A DNA stretch of 64,000 bases from Paenibacillus donghaensis (lineage in GTDB: Bacteria; Bacillota; Bacilli; Paenibacillales; Paenibacillaceae): NCBI RefSeq assembly GCF_002192415.1, contig NZ_CP021780.1, positions 1,302,001 through 1,366,000 of the forward strand. The letters are read 5' to 3'. Within the stretch, counting starts at the first letter, position 1. Every line of letters begins with the position of its first letter. The translations under genes and the position numbers were made by a program. Shown piece after piece: positions 61,339-64,000 of this stretch. Under the pieces are notes generated by a model that did not search any database, was not told the origin of the DNA, and was given only the letters and a program-made list of their open reading frames with translations.

Positions 61339-61874
61339 CAGCCGCAAGCCATGAGCTTTCTTTTCGCTGGACGCGAAGTCATGACCACGCGGTATGGGCC
61401 GTTCAGAAAGTGACTTTCGCATTAGTCAGCTCATCCAGATGGATCGTTTGGGGTCCGGATGGCGGAGTGGGAAAAGAGATGTATGTCTCAGGGAATCGTG
61501 TGGAGTGGGAGAAGGCTCTTGGGTTAAACTCTGCTCGGTTGCCAGCAGACGGAGTTTACCGGGCGCAAACGACGCTCACTAACCCGATCGAACGGAAGCT
61601 TCGACTTATTGCGGCTGCGAATAGTCCTGTAACGTTGAAGTTGAACGGACAGATCGTGATTGAGTGCAATGAAACGTTAGAATTCATGCCGGCGTATCAT
61701 CGTGCGCCTCAAGAACAATGGGTGGAGTTAACGTTAGAAGCCGGAAGCCATCAGATAGAAGTAGAAGCTATCAGAAATGGCTGTCCTCTGGAGGTGTACA
61801 TCTTGCCGGTAGCACTTCAGGACACAACATCACCTGGTTCTTGCTATTACTATACGGATATTCTGCTGGGGTGA
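61290..61874 (+). CDS. Unrecognised protein fragment, possibly jelly-roll C-terminal domain
   Basis: A 194-codon frame overlapping the end of the ArsR fragment, with no clear ribosome-binding site. The last 90 residues, including RAPQEQWVELTLEAGSHQIE and NGCPLEVYILPVA, look like a beta-sandwich domain as found at the ends of some hydrolases. The first 40 residues look unrelated, so the frame may join pieces from two genes. I do not recognise a family. Confidence 0.4.
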   Translation: MDESFQWDTGIMAGTVAAASHELSFRWTRSHDHAVWAVQKVTFALVSSSRWIVWGPDGGVGKEMYVSGNRVEWEKALGLNSARLPADGVYRAQTTLTNPIERKLRLIAAANSPVTLKLNGQIVIECNETLEFMPAYHRAPQEQWVELTLEAGSHQIEVEAIRNGCPLEVYILPVALQDTTSPGSCYYYTDILLG

Positions 61875-61924
61875 AACATGAGAATCGATGCGCATCAGCA
61901 TTGCCGGGGTAGTCGAATGAATGC

Positions 61925-62168
61925 TGAACAAACAACAACAAGCAATTCCTCCATCAAGGCAGGAATTGCTACCGGTTTCTCCAGCATGCGCTTCTGCAAG
62001 TGATGAGTTCGATTTTTGACGCGCAATTTTCGTGGTACAGCTACGGCTTTCGTCCGGGAAAGAGCGCACCGGGTCAATCACGATATGCTGATGGCACGAG
62101 TGGCACGAAAGGTAACAGACAAAGGGGTCTTGAAACTGATTCGTGCCTATCTGAACGCCGGAGTCTAG
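61925..62168 (+). mobile_element. Fragment of a group II intron reverse transcriptase, frameshifted
   Basis: Translation gives RFLQHALLQVMSSIFDAQFS then WYSYGFRPGKSA, matching the LtrA segment around SYGFRPGRSAH. After a frame change at about 62070 it continues HDMLMARVARKVTDKGVLKL and IRAYLNAGV to a stop at 62168. Only about 75 residues remain, and no intron RNA domains are seen. Confidence 0.75.
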
Positions 62169-62221
62169 TTTCATATCAGAATTAGAATGTACTGAACGAT
62201 TCGCTTATTCCAGTACACTGG

Positions 62222-64000
62222 CTATTCCGTTATGAGAATTCGCGGTGAGGTGCTGCGGATCACTCTGGATGCAATCCAGCAGCCAACGCTTGCCACAGCC
62301 ATAATGAGTAAAGCAAGCAGGGTTATGCCTGTCCATTGCATAAGGAGTGGCAGCTTAACGATCCCGTATGAGGATAGAAGACCTCTCAATAGGGAAGGCA
62401 GAAGATGTACTCCGCAGATAATCCCCAGGCTTGCTCCGATAGCCGAAAGAGCTACAATTCCCCAAGTCACAGCACCCCGCAACGCATTGGAGGTTAGCCC
62501 AATGGATTTATAGATGCCGTAGGTTTTGGTTTCCTTGCGGATATGAATCCGGCAGGTACTATAGATAATCAGACATGTAACCATGAGAAATAACAAGCCT
62601 AGAATACTCATTGGAATGAGCAGCACCGCTGCAGCCTCCTTAAACACCGAATCGAGTAGGGTTTGCTGCTTGATCGACTGAATGCTTGAGCCGTATTTAT
62701 CATTAAGCTGCTGCACTATTTCACCAGCATCGGCGCTATTCTTCAAATTTATATAACCGACATCGGTACTTAGCTTATTTACAGCATCTGCGGTCACTCT
62801 AGCTTGATTGGACATATTGGCAATCGATTGATATATACCGGTCACTGTAAAAGAATGCCGCTCCCCTTCTATATAAAGCTCGATGATATCCCCAAGTTCT
62901 TTCTTAAGCTGCCGGGATATATTAATGCCAATTGATATTTCATTCCTGTTGTGCGGATTTCGTCCCGACAAGGAGGCAAATCCGATTTCATCCAGACTTC
63001 CATCGACCACAGTAAGCGGAATGCTGACAGATTGCGAATGGTTGCCCGTGGACCCGGAGCTCTGCGTCTTGTCTGCGGGAACAACCCCAATGGCCGGACC
63101 AGCCCAATTCAGGTGGAGGACCCGGGGGTCCGCTTGAATATCAGCTTCTATGCTTTCACGGTTGAAAGTTGAATTATTTACGACCATGAGAGCAACGTCT
63201 GAGGAATCATACCCCCATAACGGTGACGTTTCTTGCATTTGGTTGATACTGTTCAATAGGACCAGACCAAATACAAGCACTGCCGATGTTACGGTTGTCA
63301 GAATGACCATCAGGATGGAGCCCTTTAGATTTTTAGTTACATTTCTCAGTCCGATAACGAAAGGAACCGGCCACCGCTCAAATTCTTTTACCCGTTTATG
63401 CCCCTCAGTCCACCGTTTGGTGATGCGGCTATGGGCCGCTTCAGACATACCGTAGCGAATGGCTTGCATCGGCTGGATGGAACGGGCTTTGCTTGCATAC
63501 AACAACACACATAGGAGAATTAGAAGCAGTATTCCGAACCCTACGATTAATTCTGTTCCACCGCCTTGAATATGAATAGGGGAGTGATCTGTTTTTAAAA
63601 AGGAGAGTGACTGTTCAATAATAATTCCGGATAAAAAACGGCTGAGGATTAACCCCGGTATGATGGTAAGGAGCGAAAGAAAACTGTATTGGGCTATATA
63701 CGTATATATAATTTTACTTGAAGACAGGCCCAGGGATTTAAAGATCCCAATGGTTTTGTAGTTGGACAGAATGGCATCTGAAATCGTAAAGCCGATGGTA
63801 AACAAGGCGACCAGCATCATCACAATGCCGAGGAAGCTCATGACAAATCCGATGATTTTATTCATGATAAAGTAGAAGGCGGAAATTTGCTCATAGGTTG
63901 TTCTCTCTTCCATAAAAGGGGTGCCCAAAAAGCTTTCAAATCGTTCCCAATAACCGGCACGCTGGCTATAATCATCGAACCGGATGCCCATAAGATACGA
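62222..64000 (-). CDS. FtsX-family ABC transporter permease (5' end outside window)
   Basis: The minus-strand frame is open through the window edge; at least 592 residues are visible and the N-terminus is missing. The visible part holds FtsX-type helices with TIGIFKSLGLSSSKIIYTYI and the C-terminal block TYGIYKSIGLTSNALRGAVT. An extracellular domain (about residues 255-440) lies between. This double-FtsX architecture resembles the 17231 permease. The cognate ATPase is not in the window. The substrate is unknown; peptide or lipid-related export is typical. Confidence 0.88.
   Translation of the reverse strand, partial: SYLMGIRFDDYSQRAGYWERFESFLGTPFMEERTTYEQISAFYFIMNKIIGFVMSFLGIVMMLVALFTIGFTISDAILSNYKTIGIFKSLGLSSSKIIYTYIAQYSFLSLLTIIPGLILSRFLSGIIIEQSLSFLKTDHSPIHIQGGGTELIVGFGILLLILLCVLLYASKARSIQPMQAIRYGMSEAAHSRITKRWTEGHKRVKEFERWPVPFVIGLRNVTKNLKGSILMVILTTVTSAVLVFGLVLLNSINQMQETSPLWGYDSSDVALMVVNNSTFNRESIEADIQADPRVLHLNWAGPAIGVVPADKTQSSGSTGNHSQSVSIPLTVVDGSLDEIGFASLSGRNPHNRNEISIGINISRQLKKELGDIIELYIEGERHSFTVTGIYQSIANMSNQARVTADAVNKLSTDVGYINLKNSADAGEIVQQLNDKYGSSIQSIKQQTLLDSVFKEAAAVLLIPMSILGLLFLMVTCLIIYSTCRIHIRKETKTYGIYKSIGLTSNALRGAVTWGIVALSAIGASLGIICGVHLLPSLLRGLLSSYGIVKLPLLMQWTGITLLALLIMAVASVGCWIASRVIRSTSPRILITE

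Overview
The window looks like a chromosomal segment of a spore-forming Gram-positive bacterium, most probably Paenibacillus. The evidence is an alpha/beta-type small acid-soluble spore protein, a Bacillales-type gene run (phosphate two-component genes, polA, mutM, ytaF, coaE, nrdR), YesM/YesN-type sugar regulators, strong AGGAGG ribosome-binding sites, moderately high GC and many carbohydrate genes. No species can be named from sequence reading alone.

Layout. 1-7300: a carbohydrate ABC importer (two LplB/LplC-type permeases and a lipoprotein) followed by its histidine kinase and AraC-type response regulator; the lipoprotein gene carries an in-frame TAG and a glycosidase-like gene downstream is truncated. 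7490-15990: a stress-type SDR gene, a TPP riboswitch controlling tenI-thiS-thiG-thiH, an MFS transporter, an unknown protein and a fused class I fumarase. 16040-21980: a lower-GC, damaged block with a six-cysteine peptide, a large FtsX-type permease, a broken thioredoxin-like gene, an ATPase, a truncated ABC exporter and IS4/IS3 scars; I read it as a decaying peptide (bacteriocin-like) export and immunity locus. 22050-33390: the conserved core, phoR-phoP-pstB-phoU with PhoP boxes, polA, mutM, ytaF, coaE, a lytic transglycosylase, the spore protein, nrdR, tRNA-Ala and tRNA-Lys.

33390-52990: an accessory metabolic block flanked by a 65-bp direct repeat made of the tRNA-Lys 3' end and its terminator. 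It holds a PL11 rhamnogalacturonan lyase (frameshifted), a GH2 enzyme, a TetR-controlled SDR/MDR/SMP-30 operon, class I aldolase, a short pyruvate kinase, and a LacI/MetNIQ/tautomerase-like/AKR/M20 operon. Halves of a tRNA-Lys pseudogene lie at 46011 and 52987.

53370-60200: an antimicrobial-peptide response module. A BceRS-type two-component system and BceAB-type transporter follow a secreted beta-lactamase-family hydrolase with SLH-like segments. The promoters of the hydrolase and of bceA share the same BceR-type box at the same distance from the -10, so they appear to be one regulon. 60230-64000: a dispersed repeat, a VOC protein, scrambled fragments (SRPBCC/ArsR, group II intron reverse transcriptase) and the 3' part of another FtsX-type permease on the minus strand.

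Several broken genes differ from the expected frame by one base in a C or G run (PL11 lyase, beta-lactamase-family gene, and a compensated pair in the M20 peptidase). Assembly errors in homopolymers are therefore a real possibility, and pseudogene calls at those places are provisional.
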